Assembly (NCBI GenBank): GCA_005116835.1
Contig: SWDM01000018.1
Location: 251,485-315,484, forward strand
Source of the DNA: Nitrospira sp.
GTDB lineage: Bacteria > Nitrospirota > Nitrospiria > Nitrospirales > Nitrospiraceae
Length of the DNA stretch: 64,000 nt
Reading direction: 5' to 3'
Shown one piece after another: positions 16,504 through 24,899 of the stretch (within the stretch, counting starts at the first letter, position 1; every line of letters begins with the position of its first letter). The notes under the pieces are model-generated. The model had not been told where the DNA came from. It ran no database searches and saw only the letters and a list, made by a program, of their open reading frames with translations. The translations under genes and the position numbers were made by a program.

Positions 16504-17301
16504 TTATAAATTTCTGATCACTGCGCCGCAGCCAACACAACGAACCTGAAGCGGAATCTCCGCTCGGGTAGTGGCCATTGTCGCAGGTGCTGCCGGCGGA
16601 CCGAGGAAAAGGCGTGCGAATGCTCTCGTCCGGTACTTCGTCAAAATTTTAGGCATCGCCAGGAAGAACAGGACCATCCCAGCCCCCGCTGCAATCAGCG
16701 GCCACTGAGTGCTGACGATGCTGCTGCCGAGGTAGGTAAAGGCAAACGTCGGCGGGGCCATGCCAACGAGCGTCGCGAGGGCAAAGGTCTTGAGCGACAC
16801 ATTCGTGAAACCCGCGCCGAAACTCACCACCTCGAACGAAAAGATCGGGATCAAGCGTGCCAAGAATATGGCACCCATCAGCTGGTGGTCGGTGCACATC
16901 TGGCAAAACATTGCATCGGTCTTGAGCAGGCGCGACAACGCTTCACGTCCCAAGGCTCGCGCCATGAGAAAGCAGATAATCGAGCCGATCTCGGCGCCGA
17001 TCACAGCGTAGAGCGCCCCGTAAAACGGACCGAAGGCGGCGCCGGCAGCCAGATCCAGCGGCAGGCTCGGAATCGGTGGGATCATCACCGCGAACGTCAT
17101 GCTCCCAATCAGAAGGAGCGGAGCCCACGGGCCTGCGTCGTTCAGTCGTTGGGTCAGGGAAGCCAGCGACAAATAGCGTTCGTAGTCGAATGACGATACC
17201 GCCCACCAGCCGACTGCAACAGACAAGGCTAGGAGAGCCAGTTTAATCCAGGTTGTCATCGTGCGGGGCATTCCTATCGCGGTCAGCGTGGCAGTAGTCA
17301 T
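16504..17301 (-). CDS. TVP38/TMEM64 (DedA/SNARE-associated) family membrane protein
   Basis: The protein has 265 residues and about five membrane segments. The family pattern is clear: PPIPSLPLDLAAGAAFGPFY, YAVIGAEIGSIICFLMAR, and LARLIPIFSFEVVSFGAG with FTNVSLKTFALATLVGMAPP. TVP38/DedA proteins act in membrane lipid homeostasis or transport. A short soluble tail ends in VRCVGCGAVI, a CxxC pair that could bind metal. The ATG overlaps the stop of the VOC gene by four bases (ATGA), so the gene closes a four-gene operon. Confidence 0.88.
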   Translation of the reverse strand: MTTATLTAIGMPRTMTTWIKLALLALSVAVGWWAVSSFDYERYLSLASLTQRLNDAGPWAPLLLIGSMTFAVMIPPIPSLPLDLAAGAAFGPFYGALYAVIGAEIGSIICFLMARALGREALSRLLKTDAMFCQMCTDHQLMGAIFLARLIPIFSFEVVSFGAGFTNVSLKTFALATLVGMAPPTFAFTYLGSSIVSTQWPLIAAGAGMVLFFLAMPKILTKYRTRAFARLFLGPPAAPATMATTRAEIPLQVRCVGCGAVIRNL

Positions 17302-18329
17302 GGCGATACGATTTGTATGGCGTGTCCATCTGGATCACGCACCTGAAATCCCTTGGTGAAGCCTAACGATTTGTCCGGAAACGTGACGACCGTGGGCGAC
17401 ACGAACCGCGCCGTCCCCCGTAGAGTAGAAGCGGCGGCCTCCACATCGGAAACAACCACTGTTGTCTGCCAGTGCCAGAGATCGGTCGGATGAGAATCGA
17501 CTGGGAACGGCCTGCCCGCAGTCGGCAGTTCATATTCCAAGAACTCTATGCCTGGCGTGCTCATCTTCGGAGCCAAACCGGTCACACGAGCCCTCGCGCC
17601 AGGCAGACTGTCGAGATGTTCTTGCTCTGCCCCCATATTCAGCGTGCCGCCTGCCACGGTCAGCCCGAGTAGATCGCGGTAGAACTTGGTACTGTTTTCC
17701 GTACTGCGCACCGTTATGGCCGTGTGGTCGATGCCTACAAATACATCGGATCCGGACCTTTTCCAAATGGGGTTGCCCTTCCCTTCTGGAAACCAGAGCA
17801 GCTCCAGATTGTGCCCGTCCGGGTCGCGGAATTTGATGGCCTTGATGCCGGCGGCAGCCTGGTTGGAGATCGGAATTGTTTGCGGGCGTGGTGAAATCTG
17901 TCGGACGTGATGTTTCCGCAGTTGCGCCCAGGCTGCTTCCATATCACGCACAACGATGGCAATGTGTTGGAACCACAGATCGTTGCTGTAGGACGGCACG
18001 GGAATCGGACGCACATCCGGCGGCGCCAGAAACTCGATCAGCTCAAGCTGTTGCTCGCCGAGCTGCATCCTGACCACCCGCGCCCGCACGCCGAAGACAC
18101 CCCAGAGCTGGTCGTACTCTGGTCCATCCACCTCCACGTCACTGACTGGTTTGAAGGCCAATACATCTGAATAGAATGCAACCGATCGGTCCATATCGGA
18201 AACTGTCATTCCGATGGACTTGACCCCCAGGACCAAACCACTGGTCTCGGCAAAAAGGGGGCCGGAAGTGACCCAACAAACAAGCGTAACCGTCACCCAG
18301 AGGCAAACGAATCCTTTCCTCGCAGCCAT
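17298..18329 (-). CDS. Exported protein with two VOC (glyoxalase/dioxygenase-fold) domains
   Basis: The protein has 343 residues with a signal peptide ending SGPLFAET. Two VOC modules follow: residues about 35-180 (KSIGMTVSDMDRSVAFYSDV, QHIAIVVRDMEAAW, FRDPDGHNLELLWF) and about 195-343 (DHTAITVRSTENSTKFYRDL, WQTTVVVSDVEAA, VRDPDGHAIQIV). The repeated H and E/Q positions suit a metal centre. VOC enzymes cover glyoxalases, ring-cleavage dioxygenases and resistance proteins, so the substrate is open. It begins four bases after the NADH dehydrogenase stop and overlaps the next gene by four bases. Confidence 0.85.
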   Translation of the reverse strand: MAARKGFVCLWVTVTLVCWVTSGPLFAETSGLVLGVKSIGMTVSDMDRSVAFYSDVLAFKPVSDVEVDGPEYDQLWGVFGVRARVVRMQLGEQQLELIEFLAPPDVRPIPVPSYSNDLWFQHIAIVVRDMEAAWAQLRKHHVRQISPRPQTIPISNQAAAGIKAIKFRDPDGHNLELLWFPEGKGNPIWKRSGSDVFVGIDHTAITVRSTENSTKFYRDLLGLTVAGGTLNMGAEQEHLDSLPGARARVTGLAPKMSTPGIEFLEYELPTAGRPFPVDSHPTDLWHWQTTVVVSDVEAAASTLRGTARFVSPTVVTFPDKSLGFTKGFQVRDPDGHAIQIVSP

Positions 18330-18333
18330 TTAC

Positions 18334-19686
18334 TTACCTCTCCGGCGGAGCTCCGGCACCGACCAACACAGGACTGGCTTGCCGCTTCGGCTCTTCTCCG
18401 ACCAGCGACAGGATTGGAGGGCGTACATTGGTGAACTGTACAAGATCCTTCGAGAAGAGCAGGTCGAGTGTCCAGTCAAAGGCCACACGGATCTTCTTTT
18501 CAAATCGAGGCAATTTCGTCAGGTAAATCGTCCGCCACAACCACCAGGCAATGAAGCCTGAAAAGTTTACGCCTAGAATGTTGGCCACGCCGCTCCGTTT
18601 CCCAATGGGTGCCAGTAGCCCGATTGTCGAGAACAAAAACGGCCTCTTCTGCTCGCCTCGAATAGTTGCCAGAATATTCTGAGCCGCTACCTTCCCTTCT
18701 CGAAGCGCATGTTGCGCCGTCGGGGGATGAGATTCCCCTGTTTTCCGATCCGGCACGACTGCGCAGTCGCCGAGAGACCAGACGCCAGGCCACTCGGGAA
18801 CTTCCAGGTACTCGTTGACGAGAACCCGGCCCCGCTCTTTCGGGCAGGGTAGTGTGTCCAAGAGGGAGTTCGGGCGGGTCCCCGCGGTCCAAACCAGCGT
18901 ATTGGTTGTCACTGTGGTGCCGTCGCTGAAAGTGACATCGCGGTCCGTTACGGCTGTGACCTTACAGTTCGAATGAATTTCGACATTCCGCTCCACGAGT
19001 TTTCGCTGTGCATAGGCGCCAAGCTTCGGCCCTAGTTCCGGCAGGATGGTCTTCCCCGGATGGACAAGGATAACTCGAAGCATGTCCTTCCGAAGATGTG
19101 GATAGAACCGCACCGCCTCCCGGAGAAAGTCATTGATCCCGGCAATAGTCTCCACACCGGCGAACCCTCCACCGGCAACGACGAAATTGAGTAACGGGGC
19201 ACGTGTGCTTGGGGAACATTCAAAGTCTGCCTCTTCCAAATTCGCAATCAAGCGGTTGCGTAAGAAAATCGCATCATCCAGCGATTTCATCGTGATTGCA
19301 CGCTCTGCCAATCCGGGCAAATTGAAGAAATTCGTGGTCGAACCGAGGGCCAGCACCAAGTGGTCATATGGCAGTGAGTGACAATGTTCCTCATGACCGT
19401 GCGACAGGCCGACTCGCTTGTTCACGAGGTCGATGGATTCAACTTCTCCGTGAAAGAAGGTCACGCGACGCAACAGCTTGCGGATCGGGCTGACAATGTT
19501 GGTAATATCGAGGTCGCTCGCCGCCACTTCGTGCAGCATCGGAGTGAAGAGAAAAAAATTGTCTCGGTTGACGAGGGTGACATCCAATTTGGCTCCCCGC
19601 GCTAGCGCCCGTTCGAATTCCAGGGCGACATACATGCCGCCGAACCCACCGCCCAAAATTAGCACTCGTGGCTTCCCATTAGACAT
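18334..19686 (-). CDS. ndh: Type II NADH dehydrogenase (NDH-2-like FAD oxidoreductase)
   Basis: The protein has 450 residues. An N-terminal FAD Rossmann motif (VLILGGGFGGMYVALEFE) and a second NADH motif (VAGGGFAGVETIAG) flank the expected NDH-2 architecture, with VWSLGDCAVVP for FAD contact. The C-terminal helices include SGFIAWWLWRTIYLTKLPRF, which anchors NDH-2 at the membrane. It transfers electrons from NADH to quinone without pumping. It sits 15 bases after the GMC oxidoreductase and four bases before the VOC gene, so one transcript is likely. A partner role in quinone-linked oxidation with the GMC enzyme is inference. Confidence 0.88.
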   Translation of the reverse strand: MSNGKPRVLILGGGFGGMYVALEFERALARGAKLDVTLVNRDNFFLFTPMLHEVAASDLDITNIVSPIRKLLRRVTFFHGEVESIDLVNKRVGLSHGHEEHCHSLPYDHLVLALGSTTNFFNLPGLAERAITMKSLDDAIFLRNRLIANLEEADFECSPSTRAPLLNFVVAGGGFAGVETIAGINDFLREAVRFYPHLRKDMLRVILVHPGKTILPELGPKLGAYAQRKLVERNVEIHSNCKVTAVTDRDVTFSDGTTVTTNTLVWTAGTRPNSLLDTLPCPKERGRVLVNEYLEVPEWPGVWSLGDCAVVPDRKTGESHPPTAQHALREGKVAAQNILATIRGEQKRPFLFSTIGLLAPIGKRSGVANILGVNFSGFIAWWLWRTIYLTKLPRFEKKIRVAFDWTLDLLFSKDLVQFTNVRPPILSLVGEEPKRQASPVLVGAGAPPER

Positions 19687-19701
19687 TGCAAGCCTTTCCG
19701 A

Positions 19702-21252
19702 TTAGCTCTCAAGCCGTTGTAAGAGATGGTCGCCCACTCGCAGGGCATTAGCGATGATCGTCAGCGAGGGATTCACCGCTGAGCTCGATACAAAGAAGCT
19801 TGCATCGACGACATAGAGATTATCCAGATCATGCGCTTTACAGTTCACGTCGAGCACGGACGTCTTCGGGTCATGCCCGAACCGCACTGTCCCGCACTGG
19901 TGCGCGGTCCCAGCAATCGGGATTTTCTTGCCGAGATAGAGATGCGTCGGCAGCAAATGATCTTCGCAGCCGATGTGGTTGAGCATGCTCTTGAGTTTGG
20001 CAGCGAGGCGCTGGTGCGCTTCCAGGTTATTTTCCGTGTAGGCCAGGGTGATCGTACTGTCTTTCCCGACGAGCACGCGATTATTGGGATCAGGCAGATC
20101 TTCCGAGGTCATCCAGAAATCAAGCGAATGTTTGGCCATCGCATCGAGGGCCTTATCGGGGGCAAAGGCCGGCGCACCGGCCCGCAGCGTGTCCAAGTCC
20201 GACTTACCGATCATCGAGATGTGGCCCATCGGATAGTCCCAGTCGTCCGATGGAAAATAGAAATCGTTCAAGCCGATGGTCTTTTGAAAGACGGTGGGGT
20301 TCGGCCGTTTGGATATCGCCAGCATCGCCGAATTGTTGTGGCACATGTAATTCCGCCCGACCATGTCGGATGAATTGGCCAGGCCGTTTGGGTGTCGGTC
20401 ATTCGCAGAGCGGAGTAACAACGCCGCTGAGTTGATCGCGCCGGCTGAGACGACCACGATGCCGGCTTTGTAGGTTTCTTGTTGTCCGTATCGCTCGACA
20501 TGAACCGCGGTGATCTCTCGTCCTGCTCCACTCGTCTCTAGCCTGGTGACCAATGCGTCAGTCACCATCGTCACATTGGGATACTGTAGCGCTGGATCGA
20601 CACAGACCACTTGTGAGTCGGCCTTGGCGTTGACCAGACAAGGAAACCCGTCACAGGTACTGCAGCGGATACAGGAACTCTTTTCTTTGTGTTGCTCGTT
20701 CAGCATCACGCCGACCGGGAGATGAAAGGGCCTGTAGCCGCACCTCTGCCAGTCGTTATGCAGCTCTTGAATGCGCGGTTCGTGGGTCAAGGCAGGATAT
20801 TTATAGAGCGCACTGGCCTTCGGTTCCGTCGGATCTTCGCCGCGGGTGCCATGCACGTGATACAGGTGTTCGGCCTGAGTGTAATAGGGTTCGAGATCGT
20901 CGTAACCGATGGGCCATTCCGGGGAGAAGCCGCCGTGGTGTTTCACTTCGCCGAAATCTTGCTGGCGCATACGTAACAGCGCCGCGCCGTAGACTTTTGA
21001 GTTGCCGCCGACGTTGTAGTGGATGCCGGGGTGGAACGTGCTCCCGTCTTTGTCCTTCCAAGTTTCTTTAGCCTTGTATTTGTTATCGATGAAGACAGTC
21101 TTGGAACTCCAGTTGTCCTTCTCGCGTGGTAAATAGCCGCCACGCTCTAAGAGGAGAATCTTCTTCCCCGACGGCGCCAGCTTATACGCCAACGTTCCCC
21201 CGCCTGGACCAGTGCCGATAATGATCACGTCGTAGTGGGTCAACGTAGACAT
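19702..21252 (-). CDS. GMC-family FAD oxidoreductase with a cysteine-cluster insert
   Basis: The protein has about 516 residues from ATG 21252 (MSTLTHYDVIIIGTGPGG); upstream in-frame codons exist, but this one starts at the FAD motif as in relatives. No clear Shine-Dalgarno sequence precedes it. GTGPGGGTLAYKLA binds FAD. The C-terminal half has GTAHQCGTVRFG and the closing SSAVNPSLTIIANALR typical of GMC dehydrogenases. A mid-protein CIRCSTCDGFPC gives cysteines spaced C-x2-C-x2-C-x4-C, reminiscent of the iron-sulfur site in bacterial FAD-glucose dehydrogenase. It heads the operon with NDH-2, VOC and TVP38. The substrate may be a sugar or alcohol. Confidence 0.85.
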   Translation of the reverse strand: MSTLTHYDVIIIGTGPGGGTLAYKLAPSGKKILLLERGGYLPREKDNWSSKTVFIDNKYKAKETWKDKDGSTFHPGIHYNVGGNSKVYGAALLRMRQQDFGEVKHHGGFSPEWPIGYDDLEPYYTQAEHLYHVHGTRGEDPTEPKASALYKYPALTHEPRIQELHNDWQRCGYRPFHLPVGVMLNEQHKEKSSCIRCSTCDGFPCLVNAKADSQVVCVDPALQYPNVTMVTDALVTRLETSGAGREITAVHVERYGQQETYKAGIVVVSAGAINSAALLLRSANDRHPNGLANSSDMVGRNYMCHNNSAMLAISKRPNPTVFQKTIGLNDFYFPSDDWDYPMGHISMIGKSDLDTLRAGAPAFAPDKALDAMAKHSLDFWMTSEDLPDPNNRVLVGKDSTITLAYTENNLEAHQRLAAKLKSMLNHIGCEDHLLPTHLYLGKKIPIAGTAHQCGTVRFGHDPKTSVLDVNCKAHDLDNLYVVDASFFVSSSAVNPSLTIIANALRVGDHLLQRLES

Positions 21253-21719
21253 GGGAGATAGTCGATAGGAAAGCCACGATCTTACAGAAGGAAGGGGAGG
21301 TGAAAGGTGCCCTTTCAAGAGAAGGGAACGGCTCGCCTCACGCCATTGAGACATTTTTCCAACAGTGAAGGATTCTGCCTATGTAGGGGCCTGCCAACGC
21401 AATTTACACTCTCAGAGTACGGCACATGAGAGTCTTTAGGTCTTTCTCTCTTGAAAACATAGACAAAATCCAACTGGCATTCCGCTTGCTCACCGATCCT
21501 CATCATCGGCTATACCAACCGTTCAACCGAGGCACGGAAACTCACCTATGAGAGAAACTCTGAACACACATAGGAGAGAGCCAGGCAGGCGCTATTAACA
21601 AGCATTGTTCTTCTGCTGCAGTGATGATCGAAGGACGATTTGAATCTAGATGAGAAGATCTCTCGTAGGGTGTGCTAGGGTGCAGTGTTCATTAAACTGT
21701 TTTAAACAAGGAGGTCGTG
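21253..21719. other. Intergenic region between divergent operons
   Basis: About 470 bases separate the GMC operon (minus) from the exported paralog pair (plus). Short frames here lack ribosome-binding sites and protein-like composition. The stretch must hold promoters in both directions, but no confident -35/-10 pair is seen. AAACTGTTTTAAAC lies just before the plus-strand Shine-Dalgarno sequence. Confidence 0.5.
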
Positions 21720-22073
21720 ATGCATATGATCGGACGTATCGGGTTCATGGGATTAGGGATCGCGTTAGTGAGTGCGCTCAGCGGAGCGCCAGTCTTCGCA
21801 GCGGATAAACCAATAGAGGACGGGTCGAAAATTATGATTACGTCCCCGAAGGCTGGGGACAAGGTCAGCGACAGCTTTGAGCTGAAGTATGAATTGACCA
21901 AGGGCTCTCAAGCTGCGCATGCCCATGTGTTCGTGGACAATGAGTATCAGAAGGGTTTTCAAGGAACCTTTAAGGGCCTGAGCAAGGGGACGCACCAGAT
22001 CACCGTGACCGGCGCCACGAAGGACCACGCCCTCGTCGCCGCCAGTCAGACCATCACCGTCGAAGTGCAGTAA
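21720..22073 (+). CDS. Exported Ig-like protein, paralog 1
   Basis: The protein has 117 residues; AGGAGG five bases before ATG 21720 sets the start. The signal peptide ends APVFAADK. The mature protein is a single beta-sandwich: IMITSPKAGDKVSDSFELKY, HAHVFVDNEYQKGFQG, LSKGTHQITVTGATKDH and ITVEVQ. The pattern H-x-H plus VDN resembles DUF4399-like periplasmic domains. It is closely related to the gene at 22357, so this is a tandem duplication. A strong hairpin follows. Function unknown; the paired histidines could bind metal. Confidence 0.75.
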   Translation: MHMIGRIGFMGLGIALVSALSGAPVFAADKPIEDGSKIMITSPKAGDKVSDSFELKYELTKGSQAAHAHVFVDNEYQKGFQGTFKGLSKGTHQITVTGATKDHALVAASQTITVEVQ

Positions 22074-22098
22074 CACTGCAACCTGCCTGCGTTAATGC

Positions 22099-22130
22099 CA
22101 CCAGGGCCTCTTTTACCGGAGGCCCTGGTG
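22099..22130 (+). terminator. Hairpin after exported paralog 1
   Basis: CACCAGGGCCTC (22099-22110) and GAGGCCCTGGTG (22119-22130) form a perfect 12-bp GC-rich stem with an 8-base loop, 26 bases after the stop codon. No clear U-tract follows, so it may terminate weakly or protect the 3' end. Confidence 0.6.
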
Positions 22131-22286
22131 CGCCACACTCTCACAAACATTTTCCCATCCTCGCAATAGCGGCCCTATTCCCACGAGAAGACGCGGTCCC
22201 GCGACAGCGCCAGTAGAGGAGCTGGGAAGCTTCAGGCTCTTCTCTTCTTGCCCAACACAGGGGCCTGAAAAGGGTGAGGGGAAGGG

Positions 22287-22315
22287 TTGACAGCATCGCG
22301 ATCTCAAAGTAGCCT
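22287..22315 (+). promoter_or_regulatory. Candidate sigma70 promoter of exported paralog 2
   Basis: TTGACA (22287-22292), a 17-bp spacer and TAGCCT (22310-22315) lie about 40 bases upstream of ATG 22357. The -35 is perfect and the -10 is weak. Confidence 0.5.
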
Positions 22316-22356
22316 GTTTCTAGTACCTGGCGGTTTAAACGAGGAGGCTCTGTATC

Positions 22357-22704
22357 ATGAGGCGTATCGGGCTCATCGGATTGGGAATCGCGTTACTAGT
22401 GAACCCTCTCAGCGGCGCGTCAGTCTTCGCAGCGGATAAACCGACCGAAGATGGGTCGAAGGTTATGATCACGTCTCCCAAGGATGGGGATAAAGTCAGC
22501 GACAACTTTGAGCTGAAGTATGAATTGGTCGCGGGCTCCCAAGCTGGGCATGTGCATGTGTACGTGGACAATGAATATCAAAGGGGTTTTCAAGGGACGG
22601 TCAAAGGCCTGAGCAAGGGGGAGCATCAGATTACCGTGAAAGCTTCCAACAAGGACCACACAACTGGCACGGTCGCCCATACCATCACCGTCGATGTGCA
22701 ATAG
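22357..22704 (+). CDS. Exported Ig-like protein, paralog 2
   Basis: The protein has 115 residues; GAGGAGG precedes the ATG. The signal peptide ends ASVFAADK. The mature part repeats paralog 1 almost word for word (VMITSPKDGDKVSDNFELKY, HVHVYVDNEYQRGFQG, LSKGEHQITVKASNKDH), with differences mainly in the centre and tail. Its own promoter and the hairpin after paralog 1 suggest independent expression. Function unknown. Confidence 0.75.
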   Translation: MRRIGLIGLGIALLVNPLSGASVFAADKPTEDGSKVMITSPKDGDKVSDNFELKYELVAGSQAGHVHVYVDNEYQRGFQGTVKGLSKGEHQITVKASNKDHTTGTVAHTITVDVQ

Positions 22705-22814
22705 CGCTCTGAGTCTGTCTGACAACAACAAGATGGAATCTTTTCTGATTACTTGACTTGAAGACCCGTCCAACAACCCTACTTCGCACGGTAAGCCTGA
22801 AACACAGCCCACCC

Positions 22815-22853
22815 GTTACGCCCACCCCCTCACGCCTTACCCCTTACGTCCCC
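22815..22853. repeat. Heptamer-period array (CTTACNN type)
   Basis: The units GTTACGC, CCACCCC, CTCACGC, CTTACCC, CTTACGT repeat with period 7. It lies in the 315-base spacer between paralog 2 and the zinc-ribbon gene. The spacer also holds the palindrome TACGTATACGTA near 22904-22915. No inverted heptamer partner is evident. Confidence 0.6.
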
Positions 22854-22977
22854 AAGGTACTGTACAAAAATGAAAAACAGATACAGCAGAGTGTACAGAG
22901 TTGTACGTATACGTAGTCACCACATTGCTAAGCCATTGAAAACACTATGAGGTGATGCTGGATCGCAAATTGCTATT

Positions 22978-23008
22978 CCCTCGTGCGAGTTCACACACAT
23001 AACGAGGG
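22978..23008 (+). promoter_or_regulatory. Hairpin covering the ribosome-binding site of the zinc-ribbon gene
   Basis: CCCTCGT (22978-22984) pairs with ACGAGGG (23002-23008), and the 3' arm runs into the Shine-Dalgarno sequence GGGAGG. Folding would mask part of the binding site, so translation may respond to RNA structure. Regulation is inference. Confidence 0.4.
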
Positions 23009-23019
23009 AGGATGCAGTT

Positions 23020-23199
23020 ATGGATTGCCCGAAGTGCAAAGGATTGATGATGTTGGAACGATTCTCAGACTTTTTCCTGGTCTTCTATGCATGGAAATGT
23101 GTGAATTGCGGAGCAGTCATCGATAAAACGATTGCCAATAACCGTAGAAACAGCCTCGCCGCTAAAGCTACGAAGGAAGCTGCAGAAGCTACCGTATAA
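23020..23199 (+). CDS. Small zinc-ribbon protein
   Basis: The protein has 59 residues with a GGGAGG Shine-Dalgarno sequence eight bases upstream. It begins MDCPKCKGLMMLERF and continues WKCVNCGAVIDKTIANNRRN, giving two CxxC knuckles (C3, C6, C27, C30), a classic zinc ribbon. The tail is alanine-rich (SLAAKATKEAAEATV). Small proteins of this type are usually of unknown function, perhaps nucleic-acid or protein adaptors. A related CPVC/CRPC protein is at 37168-37431. Confidence 0.75.
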   Translation: MDCPKCKGLMMLERFSDFFLVFYAWKCVNCGAVIDKTIANNRRNSLAAKATKEAAEATV

Positions 23200-23452
23200 C
23201 GCACAAGCAGGCAGACATCAGAGTTCCGGTATCGCGCATGTGAATTTCGACTATGAGCGGACCGGAGCTCTTGAATGCGTTCGGGGCAAGCAACTGCCTG
23301 ATGTATGGCCTCCTAGTCATACGCAACAAACCTTCATAGGTTCTTGCGGTCTTTTATCCCCTGCTGACGTCTTTCCTTCCAAGTCTTCGTCTTCCCTATT
23401 TACCAATCTGACCATATAAGGGCAGCCCCGTAAGAGCGACGCCTCATTCTGC

Positions 23453-23696
23453 CAGGATACTGAAAAAGTCCGCCCGCTTCGGTCTCGCATCGCTCAGAGA
23501 CGCAACGAGAGTTATTCGGAATTCGGAAGCACTAGAGGTATCCGTTCGTCAACATCCATTCGAGGAGTGAACGGCCCCACGAAGTGCGGTACGTACCTCC
23601 TCGCCTCTTCGCTCTCTGCGGCCTTGCTTGGAACAAGGCGCGTCTCGGCGCGCCAAGGTTGGACGGGTGAAAAGTCTGGCCTTTTTGAGCATCCTG
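23453..23696. repeat. Dispersed inverted-end element, copy 4 (inverted, degenerate)
   Basis: The ends are CAGGATACTGAAAAAGTCCG and CCTTTTTGAGCATCCTG, inverted to each other. The internal GCGGCCTTGCTTGG and CGCGTCTCGGCGCGCC are the inverse of words in copy 5 (GCGCGCCGAGACGC, CCAAGCAAGGCCGC), so this copy is in the opposite orientation. It occupies much of the 720-base gap between the zinc-ribbon and dioxygenase genes, where no convincing gene is found. Confidence 0.7.
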
Positions 23697-23921
23697 AGAC
23701 GATTGCGACGTTCGTGCCCAACGAAATATTCATTCGCATTGTGTGCATTAACCGAGTCTTTCAGCAGCCTGCTAGAGAGCGCTCTATCCTATGGTGTCGC
23801 AACCGGTCCAGTTGTATGATGAAGCATCGATGCTCGGATAGCGCAATGCGACGCCCGCACTGCTCAAGTGAAAATTTACGCCAGCCATCAGGAATACAGC
23901 CTCGAATGATCGGGGAGGCCA

Positions 23922-24656
23922 ATGACACACGACGCTGAAACTTCAGATGGATTTCTTTCCCGCCGTGAAATATTGCAATATCTGAGCGCTACTGGTGCTG
24001 CCTGGCTGATGGCCGGGAACCTGTACCCCAGGCTGGCCGATGCAGGCATACTAATTCCTTCTTGTGTCGTCCGACCGGAGCAAATGGAAGGGCCTTACTT
24101 TGTCGACGAGCGTTTAAATCGTTCCGACATTCGTACAGATCCGACCGATGGGCAAGTCAAACCCGGTACACCCTTGACTCTGACGCTACGAGTCTCGCAG
24201 CTCAGTACCGGAGGCTGTCAGCCGCTGCCGGGCGCCCAGGTCGACATCTGGCACTGCGATGCGCTGGGAGTCTATTCGGACGTGCAGGATCCAGGGTTCA
24301 ACACCATAGGCCGGAAATTTCTGCGGGGATACCAGATGACCGATGCGCGCGGCGAGGCTCGGTTCATCACTCTGTACCCCGGATGGTATCCGGGCCGGAC
24401 GGTGCATATTCATTTCAAGATTCGCACCGCGCCTGCGGGAAAACGGAGCTTCGAATTTGTCTCACAGCTGTACTTTAACGATGAGCTGACAGATCGGGTT
24501 CACGCTGCTCCCCCCTATGCCGCGAATGGACCTCGCACCACACGAAACCCCCATGATTGGATCTTCCGCCAAGGTGGCGACCGCCTTATGCTGGCTCCGA
24601 CGGCGCTAGCCGGCGGCTACGAAGCAGCGTTTCCGATCAGCCTGCAACTTCCTTAA
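23922..24656 (+). CDS. Exported intradiol ring-cleavage dioxygenase
   Basis: The protein has 244 residues; GGGGAGG just upstream of ATG 23922. SRREILQYLSATGAAWL is a Tat-like signal. The domain matches protocatechuate/catechol dioxygenase beta folds: EQMEGPYFVDE, LPGAQVDIWHCDALGVYSD, and the iron-ligand region YPGWYPGRTVHIHFKI with Tyr, Tyr, His and His. These non-haem Fe(III) enzymes cleave catechols or hydroxyquinols. An exported form acting on aromatic compounds, or a relative with another role, is likely. It stands alone; the next gene is PilT about 240 bases on. Confidence 0.85.
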   Translation: MTHDAETSDGFLSRREILQYLSATGAAWLMAGNLYPRLADAGILIPSCVVRPEQMEGPYFVDERLNRSDIRTDPTDGQVKPGTPLTLTLRVSQLSTGGCQPLPGAQVDIWHCDALGVYSDVQDPGFNTIGRKFLRGYQMTDARGEARFITLYPGWYPGRTVHIHFKIRTAPAGKRSFEFVSQLYFNDELTDRVHAAPPYAANGPRTTRNPHDWIFRQGGDRLMLAPTALAGGYEAAFPISLQLP

Positions 24657-24899
24657 ACTCATACAGCGCGCAACATTCCAGGTTGCGAACTCCTGGTAAT
24701 CTGCTCACATTCCTGGCTAAGGCCCAAGTGGGCCGACTCAACACCGTTAAGAAGGAAACTTCAATATCGGGGATAGACGGAGTGACAGTAAGATTGGGCG
24801 GCCCTGAATAATTGAGTCGTTTTTCTTGCAACCTCGTCATAAGTACGTATACTGAACCTCGCAGACTGTAACTCCTTCCGGCTATGAATGAGAGGCAAC

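Noticed and set aside
23132-23419. 95-codon plus-strand frame after the zinc-ribbon gene
   Set aside because: Starts inside the zinc-ribbon gene in another frame and has no signal or domain.
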